Below, one piece after another: positions 35,534 to 43,308 of a stretch of DNA of 64,000 nucleotides. Position 1 is the stretch's first letter; every line of letters starts with the position of its first letter. A model generated the notes under the pieces. The model was not told the origin of the DNA, did no database searches, and saw only the letters and a list, made by a program, of their open reading frames with translations. The position numbers were made by a program, and so were the translations under genes. The DNA comes from Ctena decussata (taxonomy: Eukaryota; Mollusca; Bivalvia; Lucinida; Lucinidae), in contig OZ022505.1 of the NCBI GenBank assembly GCA_963989385.1, positions 54,067,737-54,131,736 of the forward strand. The letters run 5' to 3'.

Positions 35534-36051
35534 CAAGGCTGATGCAAATTTCTGCTGGCTTTATATAGTGTTGTTAGCCAAAGTGTTGCTTACTACGCGA
35601 AAAAAACAAATTCCTTTTTTTTCTAATATTCATGCGCATTCTTTAAGAGCCACACCCTCGGAAAAGGGCCTCATGCGACGAGAAGAATCAGCCCAGTCTG
35701 TGGTAACAATTACGCGTTCACTACATGCATAAACAATCTTGAGCATCATACACTGGAGCACCGTAAAGTGTGCGAAAAGAAATGACACTAATCGGACTGC
35801 TTTTCGCTTTTACCAATATGGTATGAAACACTTTTTTCCTTGCGCATACCTCGTGTCGTGATAAAACCAGTCTTATGTCATACGCAAAGCAGCGTGTCCA
35901 GAGACTAGACATGCACAATCAGAACAGGGTAGACTACACATGATCATAGACATATCTTAGTATCTCCTGATTGCGTTTACGTACATATTTCGCTGTAAAC
36001 ATTATTGGCTGAAACACATTTTTCCTTGCGCGGACCATTTGATTCGTGTCG

Positions 36052-36059
36052 TGATAAAA
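36052..36059. repeat. LINE target-site duplication, left copy
   Basis: TGATAAAA, matching 43301-43308. In uninterrupted units the word occurs once at this spot, within GTCGTGATAAAATCAGAC. Confidence 0.8.
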
Positions 36060-36163
36060 GCTTTTTTAGCTAGTCACGTGATATTGGTGGTGAATGCCAC
36101 GTTTTCTAGTGAACTTGAAGAAATATTTAATTCTAGTGTTTTTTCAAACGGACAGACGGGGTA
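36060..36163 (+). promoter_or_regulatory. LINE 5' leader
   Basis: 104 bp between the target site and the ORF1 ATG, starting GCTTTTTTAGCTAGTCACG. APE-type LINEs commonly carry an internal promoter here, but no specific element is recognised. Since ORF1 is complete, strong 5' truncation is unlikely. Confidence 0.5.
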
Positions 36164-37609
36164 ATGGCATATATTTGGAGAGGAAGGGGTCCTAGAACAA
36201 GAGGCGGCTATTTAGGGAATAAAATTTCGGACAGTGTTGGCACTAGGTATGAACGTTCTGACTGTAATATGTTTTCGTGCCTACGTGGCACCGTCCAAGA
36301 CGGCGAGGGATCGCAGTGTTCTGATATTGACGATGCTTTATCGGACAAATCTGATAAGTCTGATTCTGAATCACCCTTTCAAGTGGTCAGGCATATGAAA
36401 AAACGCAAATTGAATAGTTCGAGTGGCGGCGGGTCTAAGTTATTACATGAAGCCGAGGCCGAAGTTGAAGTGTCGATTGACTATGAAACTCTTTCATCTG
36501 AGGAAAAATTGAATCTCATCTTAAGCAAAGTTAGTGTAAACGAAAATCGTTTCAAGCGTTTGGAGTCTATTTTTGACACGGTATCCAACCACGAAAGGCG
36601 AATATCGAAAATTGAAACAGTGGTGAAATCCTATGATGATAGGATTAGATTACTAGAATATAAGTCCATTGATCTGGAGGCAAGAAGTCGACGAAACAAC
36701 GTATTATTTTATGGCCTGAAAGAAAACAGGAACGAAGACTGTAAGGACATAATTTGTCAGTTTGTGAGTGACCAGTTACAAATATCAATATCTGATCTTG
36801 ACATTAGCAGAGCCCACCGAATTGGACGCTTTGATCCACGAAAAGTTAGACCAATGATAGTTGCATTTCAGGCCTATCCTACAGCCGAGAAAATAATAAA
36901 GCAAGGTTACTTACTGAAAGATAGTAACTTTAGTATATCAAGAGACTTTCCATTGGAGATAATACGTGCTAGAAAAACTCTCTGGCCTGAGTATAAGCAA
37001 ATCAAACTACAGAATCCTTCTGCTAAAGTGGCATTAGTATATCCTGCTAAGTTGATAGTTAATCAGCGTGTGGTTAAAGATTTGTTCCCCGAATGGGATT
37101 CTCTCATAAACGGTAGCAGGATAGATATTACACATCCTAGTCAGCAATCGTCTGGTCGATTATCCCGCCCGTTGCACCCTGATACGTTACAGTCTACCCC
37201 AGCACCAAATTTAAGCAGTGACACTGAGATTGAACGTATGGAAGTCGTTGCTTCAGGGGATGTTGTGACGCCAAGCGGCGGGGAACAATCGGAAAGGGGG
37301 AGTATTAGTCAGAAGGAGCCTGTTGCAGCCATAAAATCTCATGCCCAGCCTGTTACTGAATCACAAGTAGAAGTCGAAGTGCATGCACTAGAGAGTGCAA
37401 GTAACGACAATAAAAATGCAGATGATAGTGGAAATGCTTTCAAGACTCCAGTTTCCACTCAGCGAGATTCTAGACCAACTATAAGAACCGCCAGTCAAAC
37501 CCGATCAATGTCAAGGCCGCGATCTAGAGGCCAGTCAGAACCTAGATTTAAAGGGCCTAACAAGAAGTCAGAAACTCAAAGCTTACAGCGGACTGACAGT
37601 ACAAATTAG
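36164..37609 (+). CDS. LINE ORF1: coiled-coil and RRM-like RNA-binding protein (481 aa)
   Basis: Predicted nucleic-acid chaperone that would coat the LINE RNA and form trimers, as for L1-type ORF1 proteins. Residues 1-30 are Arg/Gly-rich. About 45-70 is acidic and Ser/Asp-rich (SDKSDKSDSES). About 110-172 is heptad-like (KLNLILSKVSVNENRFKRLE onward), predicted coiled coil. It is followed by LEARSRRNNVLFYGL (171-185), the signature that opens the RRM/C-terminal region of this ORF1 type, which runs to about residue 312 (LFPEWDSL). The last 170 residues are low-complexity, Ser/Thr/Arg-rich. The start ATG at 36164 is the first in frame after the leader. The frame ends at UAG (37607-37609), directly continuous with the ORF2 frame. 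Confidence 0.9.
   Translation: MAYIWRGRGPRTRGGYLGNKISDSVGTRYERSDCNMFSCLRGTVQDGEGSQCSDIDDALSDKSDKSDSESPFQVVRHMKKRKLNSSSGGGSKLLHEAEAEVEVSIDYETLSSEEKLNLILSKVSVNENRFKRLESIFDTVSNHERRISKIETVVKSYDDRIRLLEYKSIDLEARSRRNNVLFYGLKENRNEDCKDIICQFVSDQLQISISDLDISRAHRIGRFDPRKVRPMIVAFQAYPTAEKIIKQGYLLKDSNFSISRDFPLEIIRARKTLWPEYKQIKLQNPSAKVALVYPAKLIVNQRVVKDLFPEWDSLINGSRIDITHPSQQSSGRLSRPLHPDTLQSTPAPNLSSDTEIERMEVVASGDVVTPSGGEQSERGSISQKEPVAAIKSHAQPVTESQVEVEVHALESASNDNKNADDSGNAFKTPVSTQRDSRPTIRTASQTRSMSRPRSRGQSEPRFKGPNKKSETQSLQRTDSTN
37607..37609 (+). promoter_or_regulatory. In-frame UAG between LINE ORF1 and ORF2 (candidate readthrough site)
   Basis: ORF1 ends AAT TAG and the next codons GAC AGT AGG GGA GCA continue in the same frame, without another stop, into ORF2. 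A 5-bp pairing ACAGT (37611-37615) with ACTGT (37646-37650) could form a weak hairpin just downstream. UAG followed by G and a downstream structure recalls gammaretroviral gag-pol readthrough, but this is only analogy. Confidence 0.4.
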
Positions 37610-37648
37610 GACAGTAGGGGAGCAGATGAAAACTATGAATGTGACACT

Positions 37649-40600
37649 GTGCTGCCAACGAGTTCTGATAATAGTTCCTTTTCGAATAGTTGTGATAAGA
37701 CTCAATTTAGAATAGGAAGTTTAAATGTTTGCGGTTTAAGGAAAAGGGCTGAATACCCGGACTTTATAGAAATGGTAGAATCGTTTGACTTAATCTGTTT
37801 TTCTGAATCCAAAATTGACGATACAGACGTTATCTCTTTCCCAGGCTATTGTAATTTTGCTCAACCGAGAAAACAGAAGTTTCTGCGCAAATCGGGGGGA
37901 ATTTCGGTATATTTTAAAAACAAATGGGAAAAATACATACGTCAAATAGACACTGAGTCTGACTACGTATTATGGTTTGAGATAGATAAATCTCTGTTTC
38001 ATACCGATGAGAATTTATTTTTTGGTGCTATTTATGTTCCACCTGAAAGCTCAAAATTTTTCAGTGAGGATGAGTATATGATTTTAGAAACCGAGATAAC
38101 ATCCTTTTGTAGCAACCATAAATACCTTGTTTTAACTGGCGACTTTAATGGCAGGACTTCAGTACTTAGAGATTATACAGAGAGAGATGATTTTTTGATT
38201 GATATGTATGATTTTGACGATGAAACCTCGGAATTTTTCTATCCTGCTAGTAAATTAGAATTATATGACATACCACTCACTCGCAAGTCACAAGACAAAA
38301 ATACGAATAATAATGGCTACAAAATGATTGAAATATGCAAAAACAACAACTTGTTTATTTTGAACGGCCGATTAGACAAAGATAGGAATATAGGTGCATT
38401 TACTTTCAGGCATCAGTCCGTCATTGACTACATGTTATCTTCTGTCGATAGCCTAAAAGTTATGGAAGGATTTGAAATTCTTGAAACCGACCCGTTATTT
38501 AGTGATGGGCATTGTATTCTGAGTTGTACATTTACCTGTCCAGAACCAAGACTTAACCAGCGGATAACTGGAAATAATAATCGAAAGCCTTTATGGAATG
38601 AAAAGTTTGCACATAATTTTTGTGGTAATATTGACATAGGTCAGATCAACTCACTTTCAAATGTTTTGGATTCACCAATACATAATAAACGCCATATTAA
38701 CGAAATTACAGAGCGTATCTCACATATATTTCAGGATGCGAGTTCTAGAACCTTTCCTCCAAAGTGTAAGAATAATATTAATCGTGTTAAACCTTGGTTC
38801 GGGCCGCGCTGCAAACTGGCTCGTAAAAAATACCACATCGCTCGTAAGTTATTTAACTTGAATAAAAATGACCGTAATCGAGCTTATCTCAAAGACTGTA
38901 GCAAACAATATAAAAGAACAATGAATAAATATATAGCAGTACATAATAAAGCTACACAGAAAAAAATACGTACTCTCCAGGCAAAAAGTCCCAAGCAATA
39001 CTGGAAATTTATAAATAGCCTTAAACGAAGTAATTGTTCAACAACTCCTACATTACAAGAATTTTATGACCATTTCAAACTATTAAATTTAGGTAATGAT
39101 GGCGATAGTAACTCGTTCAGCTTCGATGACACCCAAAATAATGACTTATTAAATGCAGAAATTACATCAGATGAAATTCTCAGATGCATTAGGAATTTGA
39201 ATAATGGTAAAGCATCTGGACTAGATATGATTTTGAATGAATATATCAAATCTTCGAGTCATATTTTTTTACCAATATACGAAAAGTTTTTCAATCTGAT
39301 CCTTGAGACTGGGCATTTCCCTGAACAGTGGTCGACTGGGTGTATCTTTCCAATTTATAAGAATAAGGGGCCCCGTGAAAATGTGCAGAACTATAGACCT
39401 ATAACTATTTTAAGTTGCCTTGGCAAGTTATTCACATCAATTTTGAATTCCAGATTAAACGAATACCTAGAAGAAACCATGCTGTTGGAAGAAAACCAGG
39501 CTGGCTTTAGAAAGCACTACTCGACTTTAGACCATATATTTTCACTCCATGCGCTTACAGAAATTCTTAAATCGCAAAAACAGAAACTATTTTGCTGTTT
39601 TATTGATTTTTCTTCGGCTTTTGATTCAGTTTGGAGGGTAGGACTTTGGCATAAATTGTTACAATCAAAGGTCAACGGTAAAATATTTAAAGTTATCTAT
39701 AACATGTATCAGGATATAAAATCATGTGTTTCTCTTCTTGGTGAAGAATCGGCATTCTTTAGCAGTTTCTCTGGGGTCAGGCAGGGAGAAAATTTATCCC
39801 CAGTTCTGTTCTCATTGTACTTAAATGACCTCGAAAGTTTTTTGTTGCATAACTCTACTGCAGGAATAACTATTGATTTTGACACCAATGATTTCTCCGT
39901 CTTCATAAAACTAATAGTATTATTATATGCAGATGATACCGTGCTTTTTGCTACTAATGAAGCAGACCTCCAATTTTCTCTTAATAGATTTAACGATTAT
40001 TGCCAAACTTGGAAGTTGAAGGTAAATATTCAAAAAACAAAAATTATTGTATTTGGAGCAAGAAAAACAGATTCGTATAGCTTTAATCTGGGGGGTAATA
40101 TTATTGAAATTACTGATAAATATAAATACCTTGGAGTTTATTTTTCTCAGTCACGCAGTTTTCTAAATGCTCGGAAACATATCGTAGAGCAGGCTAAAAA
40201 GGCTATGTATTTATTATTTTGCCGTATAAATAACCTTAAACTACCAGTTGATCTGCAGTTAAAACTTTTTGACCATACAGTTGTGCCCATTTTAACTTAC
40301 GCATGTGAAATCTGGGGGTTCGAAAATTTGGATATGCTGGAAAAAATACATACAGAGTTTCTAAGAAAGATTACGAAGTGTAGAAAGAGTACGCCATTAT
40401 ATATGCTGTATGCAGAACTCGGACGCTTACCACTAGAAATAATCATAAAAGCGCGAATAATTGGTTTTTGGAATAGGCTAATTCTTGATAAACCTACGAA
40501 AATCGCTTATATTCTATACCAATTATTACGATCTGATGACGACTCAAATTATAAATGGATTTCGAATATTAAAAAGATTTGTGCTGATGTTGGCCGTTAT

Positions 40601-41095
40601 GATATATGGATAAAACAAGATGAAGTAAATGTATACTCAATCAAAATGCTTATAAAACAAATTTTGTATGACCAGTTCCTGCAGAGTTGGAGATCGAACT
40701 TAAATAATTCATCGAAGGGAAAAAATTATGGAATTTATAAAGATACCATTGAATTAGAAACTTATTTTAAACTGCTTCCTCAAAATCTCTATATTAATAT
40801 GGTGCGTTTCAGAACAGGAAATCATAAAATGCCAATTGAAACCGGCCGATGGTATAACATTGAACTTATTGAAAGAAAATGTAATCTCTGCGATAAAAAT
40901 ACTTTGGGCGACGAATTTCATTATTTGTTGGAATGTTCTTACTTCAGACGCGACAGGGCACGACTAATACCCTTCTTGTACTATCATAGACCAAATATAC
41001 TGAAATATCAAGACCTGCTTTCAATAAAAGACGAAACTTGCCTTGCCAATTTAAGCAAATTCATGGGCATAATTATTAAGCATTTTTCTAACTAA
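37649..41095 (+). CDS. LINE ORF2: APE endonuclease and reverse transcriptase
   Basis: Multidomain enzyme for target-primed reverse transcription: it nicks the target DNA and copies the LINE RNA at the nick. Numbering from 37649: APE endonuclease about 20-295, with N26 (SLNVCGL), E53 (SESKI), D165/N167 (GDFNG), D260 (VIDYML) and D286/H288 (SDGH). RT about 500-830, with GKASGLD (520), IDFSSAFDS (D653), GVRQGENLSP (709) and the catalytic YADD (760-763). A C-terminal C-x2-C-x9-H-x4-C motif lies at 1078-1096. No frameshift or stop interrupts it. The start is unresolved: 37649 is a GTG, the frame is open back to the ORF1 stop (37610), and the first ATG (37772) lies after the first APE motif. Confidence 0.93.
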   Translation: MLPTSSDNSSFSNSCDKTQFRIGSLNVCGLRKRAEYPDFIEMVESFDLICFSESKIDDTDVISFPGYCNFAQPRKQKFLRKSGGISVYFKNKWEKYIRQIDTESDYVLWFEIDKSLFHTDENLFFGAIYVPPESSKFFSEDEYMILETEITSFCSNHKYLVLTGDFNGRTSVLRDYTERDDFLIDMYDFDDETSEFFYPASKLELYDIPLTRKSQDKNTNNNGYKMIEICKNNNLFILNGRLDKDRNIGAFTFRHQSVIDYMLSSVDSLKVMEGFEILETDPLFSDGHCILSCTFTCPEPRLNQRITGNNNRKPLWNEKFAHNFCGNIDIGQINSLSNVLDSPIHNKRHINEITERISHIFQDASSRTFPPKCKNNINRVKPWFGPRCKLARKKYHIARKLFNLNKNDRNRAYLKDCSKQYKRTMNKYIAVHNKATQKKIRTLQAKSPKQYWKFINSLKRSNCSTTPTLQEFYDHFKLLNLGNDGDSNSFSFDDTQNNDLLNAEITSDEILRCIRNLNNGKASGLDMILNEYIKSSSHIFLPIYEKFFNLILETGHFPEQWSTGCIFPIYKNKGPRENVQNYRPITILSCLGKLFTSILNSRLNEYLEETMLLEENQAGFRKHYSTLDHIFSLHALTEILKSQKQKLFCCFIDFSSAFDSVWRVGLWHKLLQSKVNGKIFKVIYNMYQDIKSCVSLLGEESAFFSSFSGVRQGENLSPVLFSLYLNDLESFLLHNSTAGITIDFDTNDFSVFIKLIVLLYADDTVLFATNEADLQFSLNRFNDYCQTWKLKVNIQKTKIIVFGARKTDSYSFNLGGNIIEITDKYKYLGVYFSQSRSFLNARKHIVEQAKKAMYLLFCRINNLKLPVDLQLKLFDHTVVPILTYACEIWGFENLDMLEKIHTEFLRKITKCRKSTPLYMLYAELGRLPLEIIIKARIIGFWNRLILDKPTKIAYILYQLLRSDDDSNYKWISNIKKICADVGRYDIWIKQDEVNVYSIKMLIKQILYDQFLQSWRSNLNNSSKGKNYGIYKDTIELETYFKLLPQNLYINMVRFRTGNHKMPIETGRWYNIELIERKCNLCDKNTLGDEFHYLLECSYFRRDRARLIPFLYYHRPNILKYQDLLSIKDETCLANLSKFMGIIIKHFSN

Positions 41096-41105
41096 CTACC
41101 TACCA

Positions 41106-41157
41106 ACCTCCCTCCCTCCACCCCCCCCCCCCCACAACCCCCCCTCCCACCCTGCCC
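41106..41157 (+). repeat. C-rich polypyrimidine tract after ORF2
   Basis: CCTCCCTCC steps, a run of about 14 C and further C blocks begin just after the ORF2 stop. The complementary strand has several G runs, so a G-quadruplex on the minus strand is conceivable. Confidence 0.6.
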
Positions 41158-41378
41158 TCACTCTCTCTCTGAATACATATAGATTGTTCAGCTTCCTTTT
41201 ACTTTTTTTTTATAAGCGTGTACAACAAACAGGTGAGGTTCATCGGTAGAGTACTTAATTTTATGAATGAAGTCACGTGAGAACTCAATGGTCCAATTGT
41301 AGAGTGAATTTGGTCTCGCCCCGAACGGCTGATTAACTTCTCCGTATTGCCTCGCTAGAAAGTTTTTGTTCCTTTTAT

Positions 41379-41475
41379 TTTTCCGAGTTCATGTAGAGCG
41401 TTGAGTGGTCATTGAATCGATTTTTCCGAGTTTACTAATATCAAATATGTAGAGCGTTGAGTGGTCATTGAATCG
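41379..41475 (+). repeat. Direct duplication in the LINE 3' region
   Basis: TTTTCCGAGTT and ATGTAGAGCGTTGAGTGGTC plus ATTGAATCG occur twice (41379-41419 and 41422-41475). The second copy has an extra insert of about 14 bp between the two blocks. Confidence 0.75.
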
Positions 41476-41590
41476 CCGTTGATCCGACGTCGTAGCGTTG
41501 AATCAACGTTGATTCAAAGTTAAATCAACGTTGATTCAACGTCGCGGCGTTGACTCAGCGTTGATTAATGGGTGATTCAACGTTGTGTTT
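41476..41590. repeat. Palindromic AACGTTGATTCAACG-type cluster 1
   Basis: Tandem imperfect copies of CGTTGAATCAACGTTGATTC and variants, each near-palindromic, spaced like the GACGTC words of the 5S spacer. The end TTAGTGGGA may be a decayed terminus. Confidence 0.65.
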
Positions 41591-41641
41591 TTAGTGGGAT
41601 TTTACTTACACGTATCTATGCAGACAGTTGGGACGCTGCTT

Positions 41642-41663
41642 GGGCTGCCCTACGGGGCAGCCT
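41642..41663 (+). other. GC-rich hairpin in the LINE 3' region
   Basis: GGCTGCCC (41643-41650) pairs perfectly with GGGCAGCC (41655-41662) across a 4-nt TACG loop. It could be an RNA hairpin in the LINE transcript; function unknown. Confidence 0.55.
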
Positions 41664-41736
41664 GAGCAGGATTCGCACAGTTTGGGATCATGATAGCTTA
41701 TAGTTCAGGTATAAATGGGGTGCCTGAATAGTTCTC

Positions 41737-41831
41737 AGCGGGCATGCAGTGTGGGGGCAGCGTTGAATCAACGTTGATTCCGCACCATAACGTTGGTGCG
41801 GGTTCGACGGTGAATCCACGCTGGACTGGGA
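41737..41831. repeat. Mini-element-like cluster 2 with AACGTTG core
   Basis: Starts CAGCGGGCATGCAG and ends CACGCTGGACTGGG, termini resembling CCCAGCGGGCAC...GTGCCTGCTGGG of the 5S spacer elements. The core is GTTGAATCAACGTTGATTCC and relatives instead of GACGTC. Confidence 0.55.
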
Positions 41832-43093
41832 TGGTTCTGCCGCCATCATTAATGATATTGTTATTACTGTTGCAGCTTTTGAATCGGATATCATTTTATG
41901 GACGAATATCGGATATTTATGTGCCAGCTGTGAGTGCCCGAATTAGTCTGTGTGCTTGCGCAGTCTAGTCTTGATATTTCCTGGTTGCTGTAAGAAAATT
42001 AGTTCCAACCGTATTTCGCATGCCCTGGCCCGTATAAGTAGGCAGATTCGTGCTAATGGAATCTACGGACAAACGCCCATAACATTAGACTTAGACATGC
42101 ATTATCTTACCTTATATTCTTTAATTAATTATCCTTCTTTGGTATGTTGTTTATAAATAGCCGAATGTTTTTCACTATTATTTCCTTTTAACACATATTC
42201 CTATCCCTTTAAGAATCATTCACCATACATTGAAATATGCACATGAGCCTCAGATTTGGAACGTGTTTATGCATTTGTCGTATATGAGAGCATATGTTGT
42301 GACCCCTCATTGGAAAGGGCCAAAGAGGGGACTCAACAATGCTCTCTTTTTTCTCCCTCTACATTATAGTTATCTTTATTTATTTATTATTTTTATTATT
42401 ATTATTATTTTTTTATTTTATTGAGTTACGGTTGTTGACTCTTCCTGATCTGGGGCTCAGCTCAAGATGCACGTGTACAACTAGAGTGAGTAAAGTAGGC
42501 CGTTACATATATTAGAAGCTATACCTGTAACTAAGTAGACCGTGTCATTTTATTGTTGTAAAACACCCAACACATCCGAAGGTTGTCGTGCCTTCTCCTT
42601 GTTGGTTTTGCTGCTATCAGCCTGCTTTGGGACAGATCCTCATGCGCTCGCTGACACTTGGACTGTCACCGACCGTATGCGGGGCTGCCCTAGGAGCAGG
42701 CGAGAACTGATCCTATCGTGGTTCTGTCAACATTCGAGTGTGTGGGGTGTTCATGTACTATTTCTGCATTATTAAATTTTGTATGAAATCGGACAGTTTG
42801 TAGAAAGTTTGTATTAATTTGTATCTACATTCTTTATTCGACGTATATATCAGCGGTAGTGGTAAATTAGGGGAGGTAATTACGGTATCGGCAGGTGTAG
42901 AAGTCTGAAGGTTATGCCCTCTACTTGTGTATCTGCCTATATTGTGATTATATCTTACCAGTCTGCTCCCCATAGGCTTGAACATAATGCCGAATTAGCA
43001 CTGCCGTCGTTTTATTTTGCTTTAACTGTTACTCCCTATTCCGTTATCTCTATTTTTAGTCTCTTCCTCGTCATATTTCCTATTATATCATCC

Positions 43094-43201
43094 CAGTGAG
43101 TACCAAGGGTTGAAACGACGTTGAACCAGCGTTGATTCGGCGTCATGACGCAGAATCAGCGTTGGTTGAAGGTTGTTTCTTAGATGTGTGCTCGATGGGT
43201 T
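43094..43201. repeat. Mini-element-like cluster 3 near the LINE 3' end
   Basis: Starts CCCAGTGAGTACCAAGGGTT and ends ATGTGTGCTCGATGGGTTA. The core has GACGTTGAACCAGCGTTGATTC and a GGCGTCATGACG palindrome, mixing the two core types. It lies about 100 bp before the tail. Confidence 0.55.
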
Positions 43202-43272
43202 AATATTGGATGAACCACCTCTGTATTATTTTAGTAGTTACCTCATATGTCATGTTTATATGACCTGAGAGA

Positions 43273-43302
43273 AATAAAAGTTTCTGTCTGTCTGTCTGTC
43301 TG
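43273..43302 (+). promoter_or_regulatory. LINE polyadenylation-like signal and (TCTG)n tail
   Basis: AATAAA (43273-43278) is followed within 5 bp by five TCTG repeats that end at the target-site duplication. Simple-repeat tails instead of poly(A) are typical of several LINE clades and are used by the RT to prime on the 3' end. Confidence 0.75.
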
Positions 43303-43308
43303 ATAAAA
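43301..43308. repeat. LINE target-site duplication, right copy
   Basis: TGATAAAA directly after the TCTG repeats, continuing into normal unit sequence TCAGACTTATGG. The initial TG may be shared with the tail. Confidence 0.8.

Larger units (their letters stand above)
36060..43300 (+). mobile_element. Full-length-looking APE-type non-LTR retrotransposon (LINE), 7.24 kb
   Basis: Inserted in copy b of the spacer duplication. TGATAAAA precedes it (36052-36059) and recurs at its 3' end (43301-43308), giving a target duplication of 6-8 bp; two bases could belong to the TCTG tail. Order: 104-bp 5' leader, ORF1 (36164-37609), ORF2 (37649-41095), 2.2-kb 3' region, AATAAA, (TCTG)n tail. Both ORFs are open, so the element may be or recently have been active. 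The RT and APE motifs place it in the large Jockey/CR1/L2-like assemblage; no RNase H domain is evident and I do not assign a clade. Confidence 0.92.
41096..43300 (+). other. LINE 3' region (2.2 kb, non-coding)
   Basis: No ORF longer than 77 codons and no recognised domain. It contains the C-rich tract, a direct duplication (41379-41475), three palindrome-rich clusters, a GC hairpin (41642-41663), an AT-rich TTATTATTT stretch (42379-42424), then AATAAA and the TCTG tail. It is long for a LINE 3' UTR; a nested insertion cannot be excluded. Confidence 0.6.

Noticed and set aside
37626..37715. Short ORF starting ATGAAAACTATG just after the ORF1 stop as the true ORF2 start
   Set aside because: It is in a different frame from ORF2 and stops after 30 codons, before any APE motif.
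39709..39906. Minus-strand ORFs within the LINE ORF2 region
   Set aside because: Antisense shadows of the ORF2 coding frame with no domain of their own.
42230..42424. Short plus-strand ORFs (61-77 codons) in the LINE 3' region
   Set aside because: Composition follows AT-rich or simple sequence and no domain is seen. There is no reason to expect a third LINE protein here.
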